A stretch of DNA of 44,166 nucleotides from NCBI RefSeq assembly GCF_000422905.1, contig NZ_AUGY01000072.1, positions 1 through 44,166 of the forward strand, given 5' to 3'. Position numbers and translations under genes: made by a program. Below are positions 15,702 through 24,236 of the stretch, in pieces. A model generated the notes under the pieces. That model made no database searches, was not told the origin of the DNA, and was given only the letters and a program-made list of their open reading frames with translations. This DNA is from Paenibacillus alginolyticus DSM 5050 = NBRC 15375. GTDB lineage: Bacteria; Bacillota; Bacilli; Paenibacillales; NBRC-103111. Each line of letters opens with the position of its first letter. Within the stretch, counting starts at the first letter, position 1.

Positions 15702-17077
15702 AGACACTCTACACACGCATCGTTGTTACCTTCATTGTCATTGCGATGGTCAGCAGTATCCTCGCGCTGCTCCTCTCCAATAGCTATTACTTGGCCAAAT
15801 TAAGAGACAAAAACGAAGAACAAATTTGGAAGATCACGAACGAAATTTCTACGTTGTATGAGCAAGTGCATGATCTCGAGCCAGCTACCTACTTTACACA
15901 TATCGCCAACATGGGATTTCAACTTTATGTCGTTAACGATCGGATGGAAGGAACCTTCTACGGGACTCCGTTCAAGCATACCCAAATGGATCCCGAGCAG
16001 ATAAGGCTTGTCTTAGCCGGAGAACCGTATCGGGGCGTTTTGCAAGAGCGTCATTTTCTCATGGTGACCGGTTTTTTTGAAGATAGCCTTCGAAATAGCA
16101 TAGGGGTCCCTATTCAAGTAAAGGGAAAACCTTATGCGCTATTTGTGAGGCCTAATTTGGAGCAGCAAATTGGCGGTGTACGTATCCTCATGGCCTTTCT
16201 GTTAGGGCTTACGTTTCTTTTTAGCATTATCTTAATCATTATTTTCTCACAATATATTGTTAAGCCTGTCAAAAAGCTAACCGAAGCTACGAAACGAATC
16301 GTCGGAGGTAACTTTGAGATTACCATGGACGTTTCTAGGCAAGATGAAATTGGAGAGCTGGCAAGAGATTTCACCTATATGGCTCAATCGCTCAAACAGC
16401 TGGATGACATGCGTCAGGAGTTCGTAGGCAACGTTTCTCATGAAATTCAGTCTCCCTTAACATCCATACAAGGCTTCGCTCAGTCGATTTTGGACAAGGA
16501 AACCTCAGAGGAAGAGAAAGAACGGTATCTTCATATCATTTTAGAAGAAAGTAAACGATTGTCCTCGCTTAGTAAGCAGCTGCTAACGCTGGCCTCTTTA
16601 GACAAAGAAAGCCATGTCATCAAGCGAAGCGTCTATCGACTAGATGAGCAAATTCGCCAGATTCTGATTGTCACCGAGTGGCAATGGACTGAGAAAGAGA
16701 TAGCGATCGAACTAGAACTACCGGAGACAGACATCTCTGCGGACGCCCAGCTGCTCCATCAAGTTTGGCTGAACTTCATCACGAACAGCATCAAGTTTTC
16801 GAGGCCTGGAGATACATTACGGATCGAGATTCAGAAGCTGGAGACGGAAATCCTCATTCAGATCAGTGATACAGGGATTGGGATTCCGGAATCTGAGCTA
16901 CCGCATATCTTTGATCGCTTCTACAAAGCAGATAAGGCCAGAAACCGTTCTCGTTCCGGCAGCGGCTTGGGATTATCGATTGCACAGAAAATTACCCAGC
17001 TCCATCATGGAAGCATTGATGTGCAGAGCGAAGTCGATAAAGGCACTACGTTTACCGTGCACCTGCCAAGATTGTAA
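15698..17077 (+). CDS. hssS: HssS-like sensor histidine kinase
   Basis: A 459-residue kinase with GTG start. Two membrane helices (about 10-32 and 162-184) enclose an extracellular sensor of about 130 residues containing TFYGTPF and VTGFFEDS, as in staphylococcal HssS. A HAMP domain follows (VKPVKKLTEATKRIVGG), then the dimerisation helix with phosphoacceptor H248 (VSHEIQSPL; unusual QSP in place of KTP/RTP), N box NSIKFSR, DTGIGIP, FDRFYKAD and GSGLGLSI. It should phosphorylate the response regulator encoded just before it. The extracellular signal is assumed heme-like by homology, not proved. Confidence 0.82.
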   Translation: MKTLYTRIVVTFIVIAMVSSILALLLSNSYYLAKLRDKNEEQIWKITNEISTLYEQVHDLEPATYFTHIANMGFQLYVVNDRMEGTFYGTPFKHTQMDPEQIRLVLAGEPYRGVLQERHFLMVTGFFEDSLRNSIGVPIQVKGKPYALFVRPNLEQQIGGVRILMAFLLGLTFLFSIILIIIFSQYIVKPVKKLTEATKRIVGGNFEITMDVSRQDEIGELARDFTYMAQSLKQLDDMRQEFVGNVSHEIQSPLTSIQGFAQSILDKETSEEEKERYLHIILEESKRLSSLSKQLLTLASLDKESHVIKRSVYRLDEQIRQILIVTEWQWTEKEIAIELELPETDISADAQLLHQVWLNFITNSIKFSRPGDTLRIEIQKLETEILIQISDTGIGIPESELPHIFDRFYKADKARNRSRSGSGLGLSIAQKITQLHHGSIDVQSEVDKGTTFTVHLPRL

Positions 17078-17083
17078 TTGAAC

Positions 17084-17103
17084 ATTCATCGTTTGTTCAT
17101 ATT
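17084..17103 (+). promoter_or_regulatory. HssR-box-like direct repeat before the MMPL gene
   Basis: ATTCATCGT (17084-17092) and GTTCATATT (17095-17103) repeat with an 11-base period. The second copy equals the half-site I recall for S. aureus HssR (GTTCATATT, two bases, GTTCATATT). TACAAT at 17111-17116 is a good -10, placing the repeat over the -35 region, as expected for an OmpR-type activator. Confidence 0.6.
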
Positions 17104-17148
17104 CCTTTCCTACAATTCTAATGAGAATAAGGAGAGGGGACATGAACA

Positions 17149-19392
17149 ATGAACCGTTTTTTCCCGAAGTTAGCTCGTTTAGTAAGCAGCTCCAAAGGAG
17201 CCAAAGTCGTTCTAATCAGTTGGCTAGCAGCCATTATCTTATTAAGCGCTTTGGCACCATCCTCGAAGGAAGTTGCAAAAAGCGGCGGAGAAGGCAGCAT
17301 TCATGAAAATACATTATCCGCGGCAGCTCAGCAAATTTTGAAGGAAGACTATCCATCTCAAGATGGCTTGACAGCCCTTCTTGTTTTCCATGGACAGAAT
17401 GCAATAACAGATTCAGAACGCGGAAATATCGAGAAAATTAGCGAATGGCTTAGCTCCGATCAGAAGCCGCCCTTGGTCACGCGCGCCGTACCTTTCCATC
17501 AACTACCCAAACCTCAACAGGATACTTTATTTTCCGAGGATCACACAACACTCCTGCTGACCGTCTTGTTACAAAAGGATTTGGAGTCCGGGCAAGTCTA
17601 TGACACCCTTGAACAAATTCGACATACGGCGGGTCAGATCGGCATGGGGACTGTCGGGCTTGAAATCACAGGGCCTGCTGGCATCTCATCCGATACGATC
17701 ATGCTTTTCAAGAAAGCTGACTTCGTCTTAATGCTAGCAACGGTTGTTTTGATTTTAGTCATTTTGGTCATCATCTATCGTTCGCCTCTGCTTGCCCTGC
17801 TGCCCTTGGTTATTGCCGGCATGGTATATCAAGTTGTGGACCGAATCCTCGGATTGGCGGGTAAAATGGGCTGGTTCTTCGTCGAGAAACAATCCCTCTC
17901 CATCATGATGATTCTGCTTTTTGCGGTACTAACCGATTATTGCTTATTTATTGTCACTCGTTACCGCTCTGAACTAAAGAAAACAGACTCCAAATACGAC
18001 GCGATGTCTACCGCTTTTTCGAAAGTAGCTGAACCTATCCTATTCAGCGGCGGGACTGTGTTTATCGCGATGCTCACTTTGTTCGCTGCCATTTTCAAGC
18101 CTTACCATCACTTTGCGCCTGTGTTTTCGATTGCCATGATCATCATCCTGCTAGGCGGATTGACTTTAATCCCTGCTGTATTTGCACTCGTTGGACGCAA
18201 AGCCTTCTGGCCCCTGATTCCAAAGAGGGCGATGACGCATTCCGAAAGGACACAGAAGGGATTCTGGGCAAAAGTTAGTGCTTTTATAACAAAAAAACCA
18301 GCCCTCACAGCCACTATATTGTTAATGGTGTTAATCATTCCTTCTCTTTCGACGTTAAGCATGAAGTATTCATTTAACTTAATGAAGTCCTTTCCGAGTG
18401 ATATATCGTCACGACAAGGCTTCGAGCTTCTACAGCAGCGCTTCCCTCAGGGGCAATTAGCCCCAGTTACGATCCTTTTGAAGTCGGAGAAAGAAATCGT
18501 TTGGGATGCCGCATTTATCGATAAGGCTAATTTATTGGTTAATACCATGAAAGAAAGAAACGGAATTAGCGGCATCACACCTGAAATCAATCAGGATTTG
18601 CTGAGTTCCAATAACCCAACTGCCCAAGCGATGCTCTCTAAGCAAAAGCATACAATCAAACTCCAGATGACGTTAAAGCAAAACCCCTACGATCAGGAAG
18701 CACTGGATTTGATTAACCAAATGCGCGTGGATAGTGAACAATTACTCCGCGACAGCGGATTCGATCCTGCTCAGTTTTCCCTTCATTATGCAGGCCAAAC
18801 GGCTGATCAACTAGACGTCCGTTCAATGAATAAACGGGATACTCTCGTCCTATTTTCATTAATCACCTTATTTATTACCCTCATGCTAATTTGGCAGGCT
18901 CGATCCATCCGATTGGCTCTCACCATGATCGCAACCATGCTGTTATCTTATGCAGCAACTATGGGGCTTGTATGGGGTGTCTTCCATTACGGATTTGGCT
19001 ATGATGCTTTTAGCTATCGACTGCCTGTCTACACGTTCGTCTTTCTCATCGCGTTAGGCGTCGATTACAACATTGTGTTGGTCTCGCGGATTAAAGAGGA
19101 AGCTCAGAACTATGCGTGGAAGGAAGCTGTTGGTCGCGGCGTAGCTTTGACAGGCGGGGTCATCTCTTCTGCTGGTATAGTCCTTGCAGCAACCTTTAGT
19201 GTGCTGATGACGCAGCCGCTACAAGAATTGATGCTGTTCGGGTTCGCCATGGCAGCCGGGATTTTAATCGACACCTTCCTCGTTCGGGGCATGCTGCTTC
19301 CAGCACTGATGACTTACCTGGGACCGAAAGGACCCGACACCAAGCTCAAACAAGGCGCCAAGCTCCAACCAAATAAGGTAGTAAAACTATAA
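17149..19392 (+). CDS. MMPL/RND-type exporter (YdfJ-like)
   Basis: A 747-residue membrane transporter made of two tandem halves, each with one helix, a large extracellular domain and five more helices. Proton-relay type motifs are visible: LTDYCLFIVTRYRSEL in the first half and ALGVDYNIVLVSRIKEEA in the second. B. subtilis YdfJ and mycobacterial MmpL proteins are of this type and export lipids or toxic compounds. The ATG has AAGGAGAGGGG upstream. It has its own candidate promoter with an HssR-like box just downstream of hssS, so it is the likely target of that system. HrtBA genes, the usual partners, are not in the window. Confidence 0.88.
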   Translation: MNRFFPKLARLVSSSKGAKVVLISWLAAIILLSALAPSSKEVAKSGGEGSIHENTLSAAAQQILKEDYPSQDGLTALLVFHGQNAITDSERGNIEKISEWLSSDQKPPLVTRAVPFHQLPKPQQDTLFSEDHTTLLLTVLLQKDLESGQVYDTLEQIRHTAGQIGMGTVGLEITGPAGISSDTIMLFKKADFVLMLATVVLILVILVIIYRSPLLALLPLVIAGMVYQVVDRILGLAGKMGWFFVEKQSLSIMMILLFAVLTDYCLFIVTRYRSELKKTDSKYDAMSTAFSKVAEPILFSGGTVFIAMLTLFAAIFKPYHHFAPVFSIAMIIILLGGLTLIPAVFALVGRKAFWPLIPKRAMTHSERTQKGFWAKVSAFITKKPALTATILLMVLIIPSLSTLSMKYSFNLMKSFPSDISSRQGFELLQQRFPQGQLAPVTILLKSEKEIVWDAAFIDKANLLVNTMKERNGISGITPEINQDLLSSNNPTAQAMLSKQKHTIKLQMTLKQNPYDQEALDLINQMRVDSEQLLRDSGFDPAQFSLHYAGQTADQLDVRSMNKRDTLVLFSLITLFITLMLIWQARSIRLALTMIATMLLSYAATMGLVWGVFHYGFGYDAFSYRLPVYTFVFLIALGVDYNIVLVSRIKEEAQNYAWKEAVGRGVALTGGVISSAGIVLAATFSVLMTQPLQELMLFGFAMAAGILIDTFLVRGMLLPALMTYLGPKGPDTKLKQGAKLQPNKVVKL

Positions 19393-19487
19393 TCCTGTAC
19401 CCAAATGGGCGGCTTAGGTTCCTGTCCCCAGTGGCTCTGCGCCCTCTCCATGCATACAAATAGCATAGAGGGAGTGTGGATACTGTC

Positions 19488-19805
19488 ATGACCAATAATA
19501 AGCCGAGTGAAAAACATAAACAGCAGTTCCCCAGTGCACGCGGAATTCGGAGAGCTTGCAGCAAGGAATTATACCGAACAATCAAGCGCTTGAAAGTATG
19601 GATTTCCCCCGAACAGATTAGGGCTGCAGAAGAGCTCTATGTGAAAAAGGTGATGCTGAATCTTCCATTCATTACGGAGAATGGCAGCAACCGCAAAGCG
19701 CTTTCCGATTGGTTCGACGAAAACGTAGGGCCAGAAATTGCCCCGCTTTGGAATGTGGAGCTTGAAGTACTCAACCATGCGTTTCGTGACGCATTCGGTG
19801 GTTAA
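19488..19805 (+). CDS. Small conserved soluble protein of unknown function
   Basis: A 105-residue basic/helical protein with SARGIRRACSKELYRTIKRLKV, a helix AEELYVKKVMLNL and the ending EVLNHAFRDAFGG. I recall similar short proteins in Paenibacillus, sometimes mislabelled as dehydrogenases, but no catalytic motif is visible. A GTG at 19476 is in frame but only one base from GGGAG; the ATG at 19488 is preferred although its spacing is long (13 bases). It is followed by a bidirectional terminator, so it is a single-gene unit or the tail of the MMPL transcript. Confidence 0.6.
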   Translation: MTNNKPSEKHKQQFPSARGIRRACSKELYRTIKRLKVWISPEQIRAAEELYVKKVMLNLPFITENGSNRKALSDWFDENVGPEIAPLWNVELEVLNHAFRDAFGG

Positions 19806-19809
19806 AGCA

Positions 19810-19856
19810 AAGAAGGCCATGGGTATGTTAGACATACGCCACGACCTTCTTTTTCA
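19810..19856. terminator. Bidirectional terminator
   Basis: AAGAAGG (19810-19816) with CCTTCTT (19845-19851) and inner GTATG/CATAC form a long interrupted stem followed by T on the plus strand. It lies between the small plus-strand gene and melA. Confidence 0.7.
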
Positions 19857-19865
19857 TATGAACAC

Positions 19866-21164
19866 TTAGTGATATTCAGGCAGCCATTTGCCGTGTGCTT
19901 CAATTAGCTCATCGCACATCGCAACGATATCGTCCATCGACAGCTCTGCTGAAGTATGTGGATCCAGCATAGCTGCATGATAAATATGCTCGCGTTTACG
20001 TGTGATTGCAGCTTCAATCGTCAGTAATTGTGTATTGATATTCGTGCGGTTGAGCGCCGCTAACTGTGGAGGCAGATCGCCAACGAAGGTTGGTGTAACA
20101 CCGTTGCGGTCTACTAAACAAGGAACTTCAACGCATGCTTCGCGCGGCAAGTTCGTAATTAAACCGGTATTCATCACGTTTCCGCCGATTTTGAACGGAA
20201 TATCGGTCTCAATCGCTTCGAAAATATACGAAGCATATTCGTGTGAACGCTCATGCGTCAAATTCGCATCATTCACGAGATCCTCGCGCATTTGTTTCCA
20301 TCTGCTTATTTGCTCGATACAACGGCGTGGATACTCGTCGAGCGGAATATTAAAGCGGTCAACCAGCTCTGGATAATTACGTTTAATGAAATACGGATGA
20401 TACTCAGCGTTATGCTCGGACGACTCCGTGATATAATGACCGAATTTCAGCATCATTTCAAAGCGAACCATGTCTTTATGCTTTTCTTTCTGCTTCTCCG
20501 CAGCCCGCTTCTTAATCTCAGGATAAAGGTCAACGCCATCCTTAGTTACTTCCAACAGCCATGCCATATGGTTAATACCGGCAATTTTTGCTTTCACGCC
20601 TTCCTTTTCCAAGCCCAGACTTTTGAAAAGCTCCGGAATACACGCTTGTACACTGTGACATAAGCCAACTGTACGAACACCGCCGTATGTGTTCATCACA
20701 TTGGTTAATACCGCCATCGGATTCGTATAGTTGAGGAACAGGGCATCTGGACATACCTCGCGAATATCCGCTGCGAAATCGAGCATCACAGGAATCGTAC
20801 GCAGATTTCGGAAAATACCGCCGATACCGACCGTGTCGGCAATCGTTTGACGCAAACCGTACTTTTTAGGGATTTCAAAATCGGTTATTGTACATGGATC
20901 ATAGCCACCTACTTGGATAGCATTCACCACATATTTAGCTCCGCTTAGAGCTTCCTTACGGTCTGTATATGTTCTGATAACTGACGTACTTCCGCTTGTT
21001 TTTTTGATGTTATTCAGCATGTTGGCTGAATCCTGCAGACGTTCATGATCAATATCAAAGAGAGCGATTTCAAAGCCTTGCAGCGCGGGTGTGTGCAAAC
21101 AATCACCAAGTACATTTTTGGCAAAAACCGTACTTCCAGCACCTAGAAAAGTAATCTTGGACAT
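19866..21164 (-). CDS. melA: Alpha-galactosidase, glycoside hydrolase family 4
   Basis: A 432-residue cytosolic enzyme that hydrolyses alpha-galactosides such as melibiose with NAD+ and a divalent metal, usually Mn2+. The Rossmann motif FLGAGSTVFAKN is at the N-terminus, the metal-binding cysteine and histidine are in GLCHSVQ (C169, H170) and NHM (H199), and LNYTNPMAVLT is present. The length is normal for GH4 and the sequence is MelA-like rather than a 6-phospho-glycosidase. The ATG has GGAGGAG eight bases upstream. It is divergent from an AraC regulator that probably controls it. No sugar transporter is adjacent. Confidence 0.92.
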   Translation of the reverse strand: MSKITFLGAGSTVFAKNVLGDCLHTPALQGFEIALFDIDHERLQDSANMLNNIKKTSGSTSVIRTYTDRKEALSGAKYVVNAIQVGGYDPCTITDFEIPKKYGLRQTIADTVGIGGIFRNLRTIPVMLDFAADIREVCPDALFLNYTNPMAVLTNVMNTYGGVRTVGLCHSVQACIPELFKSLGLEKEGVKAKIAGINHMAWLLEVTKDGVDLYPEIKKRAAEKQKEKHKDMVRFEMMLKFGHYITESSEHNAEYHPYFIKRNYPELVDRFNIPLDEYPRRCIEQISRWKQMREDLVNDANLTHERSHEYASYIFEAIETDIPFKIGGNVMNTGLITNLPREACVEVPCLVDRNGVTPTFVGDLPPQLAALNRTNINTQLLTIEAAITRKREHIYHAAMLDPHTSAELSMDDIVAMCDELIEAHGKWLPEYH

Positions 21165-21310
21165 GTGTGAATCTCCTCCATAGTGAGTTCTTTTTTCTTA
21201 TCTTCACTATAGCGCAGGACGACTCCCAAAGACATGGATTGAATGAACTCCTATATGGACATTTGTAGTTTATTCATGTACCCTAGAAACAAAAACTAAA
21301 AGAGGCTTCT

Positions 21311-22165
21311 ATGAATCAGGATCATTCCTATTTCGCCATTCATATCAATCCGCTCCATAGTACCAATGAATTATCTGTGCTTTTTAGCGGAGAAGGCAAG
21401 CCTATTCCATTACATAAAATGGGACCGGCTGTGCATGATTATTACCTTATTCATACCGTACATGCGGGTGAAGGCACGTTCGAGATGCATAACCGTACTT
21501 ATCGATGCTCCGCCGGAGATACCTTCGTTATTTATCCCGGAGAGTTATTCAGCTATATCGCAGACAGTCATCAGCCCTGGCACTATACGTGGGTTGCCTT
21601 TTCAGGCCGCGCAGCAGGAACCTTACTTTCGCAAATTGGCGTTTCCCCCCATCAGGCCGTCATTTCGGGGAGCAACCCCCGCTCTATACGTCATTATTAC
21701 CGCCACATTCGCACCAGTTTTCAGCATTCTGACACTCCTGTGCTTGAGGATATGGAATCCGCTGCTTGGCTGCGCCTCTTAATTCGGGAACTCGGGCGCA
21801 TGAACAGCCACCAAATTGATGTTAAACCAACGACCGAAACCGATATTGAGCGTCAGGTCGGACAAGCCATCCGATATTTAGAACTGCAATACACACAGCC
21901 GGTATCTATCGAGGAGCTCGCACACACACTAGGCTATCATCGTACGTATTTATGTAAAATGTTCAAACAATCTACGGGCTTATCCCCTATGCAGTATCTG
22001 TTAAAAATTCGCATGGAACGTGCCCAACAGCTGTTGGAGACTTCCATGACGATAGACCAAGTAGCATCTTCCGTTGGATTTAACGATGCCCTCTATTTTT
22101 CCAAACAATTTCGTAAATGGAGTGGATCAGCACCTTCGGTTTATCGCAAAGAACAGAAAATTTAA
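21311..22165 (+). CDS. AraC-family regulator, probable melA activator
   Basis: A 284-residue regulator with an N-terminal cupin-like sugar-sensing domain (YYLIHTVHAGEGTFEMHNRT, then AGDTFVIYPGELFSY) and two C-terminal helix-turn-helix motifs: SIEELAHTLGYHRTYLCKMF and IDQVASSVGFNDALYFSKQF. This is the MsmR/RafR-like architecture of alpha-galactoside regulators. It is divergent from melA with a shared 146-base control region; TATAGT on the minus strand is a candidate -10 for melA. Gene order makes melibiose or raffinose control likely, but the ligand is inferred. Confidence 0.88.
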   Translation: MNQDHSYFAIHINPLHSTNELSVLFSGEGKPIPLHKMGPAVHDYYLIHTVHAGEGTFEMHNRTYRCSAGDTFVIYPGELFSYIADSHQPWHYTWVAFSGRAAGTLLSQIGVSPHQAVISGSNPRSIRHYYRHIRTSFQHSDTPVLEDMESAAWLRLLIRELGRMNSHQIDVKPTTETDIERQVGQAIRYLELQYTQPVSIEELAHTLGYHRTYLCKMFKQSTGLSPMQYLLKIRMERAQQLLETSMTIDQVASSVGFNDALYFSKQFRKWSGSAPSVYRKEQKI

Positions 22166-22175
22166 AAGTAAAAAA

Positions 22176-22216
22176 GCCTCCAACCCCACAGTTTGTCTGG
22201 GGCCGAAGGCATCTTT
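22176..22216. terminator. Terminator between araC-type gene and 22218 gene
   Basis: GCCTCC..CCCCACAG pairs with CTGGGG..GAAGGC around a TTTGT loop. A-rich sequence on the left and a CTTT tract on the right let it act in both directions. Confidence 0.7.
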
Positions 22217-22217
22217 A

Positions 22218-22634
22218 TTAGAGTGCGTTTATAACTAAAGCGCTCAAAGTAATAGGACCAATAACAACAGCTGTTAAACCTGCTGTCAAAGACTCGATAG
22301 ATAAAGTATAGCCGTGAGATCCTGCTGGTGGGTTGACGTCGATTGCTTGGATTGTCGGAACATAGTATTTCTCAAAGCCGGATTCAATACCCTGTCTTGC
22401 ATAGTAAATGACTTGACCATCGCGGAAAATTCGGAATAATACACTTCCAGTACCTACATCTCCTCTTATTCCAATGGTTGCTTTCAATTCTACAACTTGA
22501 GGAAATGTGGCTGGAACATCCACTCTGACTTCCGCAAGTCCTACTCCTGCCGGAGTTAATGGGACAGGAATTTGCACCCCATCTGTAACGGGCGTAACCG
22601 TAAGACCAAAGTAACTTTCGATTTGATTTGCCAT
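22218..22634 (-). CDS. Beta-rich hypothetical protein, possibly exosporium/spore-surface type
   Basis: A 138-residue protein with no signal peptide or membrane helix, rich in beta-strand-forming and Gly/Val/Thr residues. Segments such as VELKATIGIRGDVGTGSVLF, FRIFRDGQVIYYARQGIES and GPITLSALVINAL recall small Bacillus exosporium-type beta-sandwich proteins, but I cannot name the family firmly. The ATG has AAGGAGATG eight bases upstream. The gene stands alone with a terminator on each side. Function is unknown. Confidence 0.5.
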   Translation of the reverse strand: MANQIESYFGLTVTPVTDGVQIPVPLTPAGVGLAEVRVDVPATFPQVVELKATIGIRGDVGTGSVLFRIFRDGQVIYYARQGIESGFEKYYVPTIQAIDVNPPAGSHGYTLSIESLTAGLTAVVIGPITLSALVINAL

Positions 22635-22733
22635 GATGTTTTCATCTCCTTTTCTTTTAAGATACTATATTGTATGAAGATGATAGATTTATAGATTGGA
22701 CAAAATAATCATTTATTGAAATTATCCGCATAA

Positions 22734-22773
22734 AAAAACTGCTGACAAGGATGGATCCTTATCAGCAGTTTTT
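22734..22773 (-). terminator. Terminator after the Dabb gene
   Basis: AAAAACTGCTGA (22734-22745) pairs with TCAGCAGTTTTT (22762-22773), and AAGG with CCTT inside it. On the minus strand T-rich sequence follows. Confidence 0.8.
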
Positions 22774-22779
22774 CGTATA

Positions 22780-23073
22780 TTAAATCTCAATATCAACAAT
22801 CAAACTATCTTCTCTGCCTACTTCTCTAATATATGCAGCAACCGCTTGGTGCTCCGGATTTGGACCATAAGCTTCAAGAGCTGCTCTATCCTCAAAACGT
22901 ACAGATAAAACAACCTGGTACCCTTTGTTCTTCTCTGAAAAGTTAATGCCCGCTTGAATATCTACGATGCCTGTTAGATGCACTTTTAACGCTTTAAATC
23001 TATCAACGACTTCTTGGAGCTGTTCCTGCGTCGTCGTTTCACCGAATTTTACAAGTACAATATGATCGATCAT
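22780..23073 (-). CDS. Dabb (stress-responsive A/B barrel) family protein
   Basis: A 97-residue dimeric alpha/beta-barrel protein beginning IDHIVLVKFGETTTQEQLQE and containing YQVVLSVRFEDRAALEAYGP and NPEHQAVAAYI, the standard Dabb pattern. Family members include plant stress proteins and small enzymes of aromatic or polyketide metabolism; the substrate here is unknown. AGGGAAGTAGG precedes the ATG. A 42-codon frame ends 18 bases upstream, so it may be transcribed together with the DUF2167 remnant. Confidence 0.85.
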   Translation of the reverse strand: MIDHIVLVKFGETTTQEQLQEVVDRFKALKVHLTGIVDIQAGINFSEKNKGYQVVLSVRFEDRAALEAYGPNPEHQAVAAYIREVGREDSLIVDIEI

Positions 23074-23091
23074 GATATAAAACCTACTTCC

Positions 23092-23220
23092 CTAAAATGA
23101 TTTAGTACGTTTATGCGTAACGTTCGAATAAACGCGGAATTCGAGATTAACGTCTTTCATTTTATCAGGAAGGCGTCTAATCGTCGATAAGGAGTCGTCA
23201 TATTGCATTTTCTTAACCAT
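23092..23220 (-). CDS. Possible 42-residue small protein
   Basis: A short basic frame starting MVKKMQYDDSLSTIRRLPDK. AGAGGA lies seven bases before the ATG at 23220, and the frame overlaps the end of the DUF2167 gene by 8 bases, a coupled arrangement that argues for translation. There is no recognisable motif. It could be real or a by-product of the degraded upstream gene. Confidence 0.35.
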   Translation of the reverse strand: MVKKMQYDDSLSTIRRLPDKMKDVNLEFRVYSNVTHKRTKSF

Positions 23221-24059
23221 TGATATTCCTCTGAAATCGTTTTTTGATAAAAGTCCAAACCGCACCCAAAGCAAGTACGATAAGTACCGCAAACTTTTTA
23301 AGAAAAAGAATAATGACAGCCAGTATCCCTACTTTCTTAGCGACTGCTAGCCCTGCTCCGCCTAAAATAAGCGCGCTTAATCCATACTCTGACATCTTAT
23401 CCTTAGCTGGGTTGAAATCTTCGTATTTTTCTCCCGTTTTCATGTTCAGCTTGGGCAACAATTTATCAGCGATCACCTTTTTATCTGCTTCTCTATGAGT
23501 TGGATCAGAGACCAAAATAACAGATATATTGCCCTCTCGCGTCAAATACGCGTATTGTAATTAAGAAATGTTACTTTCTTGTCATCCTCAGCCAACAAGG
23601 ACCAAGTGAGCCCGTGTGTCTTTTCATCGTAAAAAGGTTCAATATCCCAACCCTTCACATAAATCTTTTCCCCATCCTGACGCTGTTTATTTGCCGCTTC
23701 TGTTCCCTTTTTATAGCTGTTAAGCAGTTCTTTAGCATCTATCTTTGTTTTTTCATCATCTTTGATGTGACCGGATTTCTTATATTCCAAAATGACTGTC
23801 CATGTCTGATCCTGACTCTTCGGAAAAATACTGCCAATCTCGTCCCCCGTGACATTGTCATGGTTGTCTTTACTCATTTTCTTGGTATTCTCCGCGTCAA
23901 GAAAAACAAAATCCGAATCAAGATCAATAGTGGCTATTTGCCCCAAATCAACGGTTTTGCCGCCTTCAATCCACGCATATTTTTACTCTCTGCAGCTGCT
24001 GCGCTGCTGCTTACCACCAAACATACAATTAGTGTCATCCAACATAATCGTTTTTTCAT
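23213..24059 (-). pseudogene. DUF2167 membrane-anchored protein, two frameshifts
   Basis: The gene begins at an ATG (24059) behind GGAGG with a signal peptide (MKKRLCWMTLIVCLVVSSSA). After AAAESK the frame breaks at a run of five A (about 23980) and continues as YAWIEGGKTVDLGQIATIDL through WDIEPFYDEKTHGLTWSLLA to FLNYNTRI. It breaks again at ATTT (about 23548), continuing as LTREGNISVILVSDP and a C-terminal membrane segment VGILAVIILFLKKFAVLIVL. One missing base at each run restores about 283 residues, the usual DUF2167 layout. Both breaks are in homopolymers, so base-calling error is as likely as true decay. Function is unknown. Confidence 0.8.
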
Positions 24060-24169
24060 CAATAATCCTCCATACCCGCTCAAATGTTATTCATATTTTC
24101 AATAATCTACCATTTTTGAGTATAGTATGAACAAATTGATTTAATAACCATTATTTTGCTAAATTCGAC

Positions 24170-24213
24170 AAAAAAGATAGACAGTCGGAATATAAATCAT
24201 TCCAACTGTCTAT
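24170..24213 (-). terminator. Terminator after the RDD gene
   Basis: ATAGACAGT..GGAAT (24177-24191) pairs with ATTCC..ACTGTCTAT (24199-24213) with one mismatch and a 7-base loop. On the minus strand CTTTTTTG follows. Confidence 0.8.
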
Positions 24214-24236
24214 TACTTCGAAGCCCGCTCAGCAAT

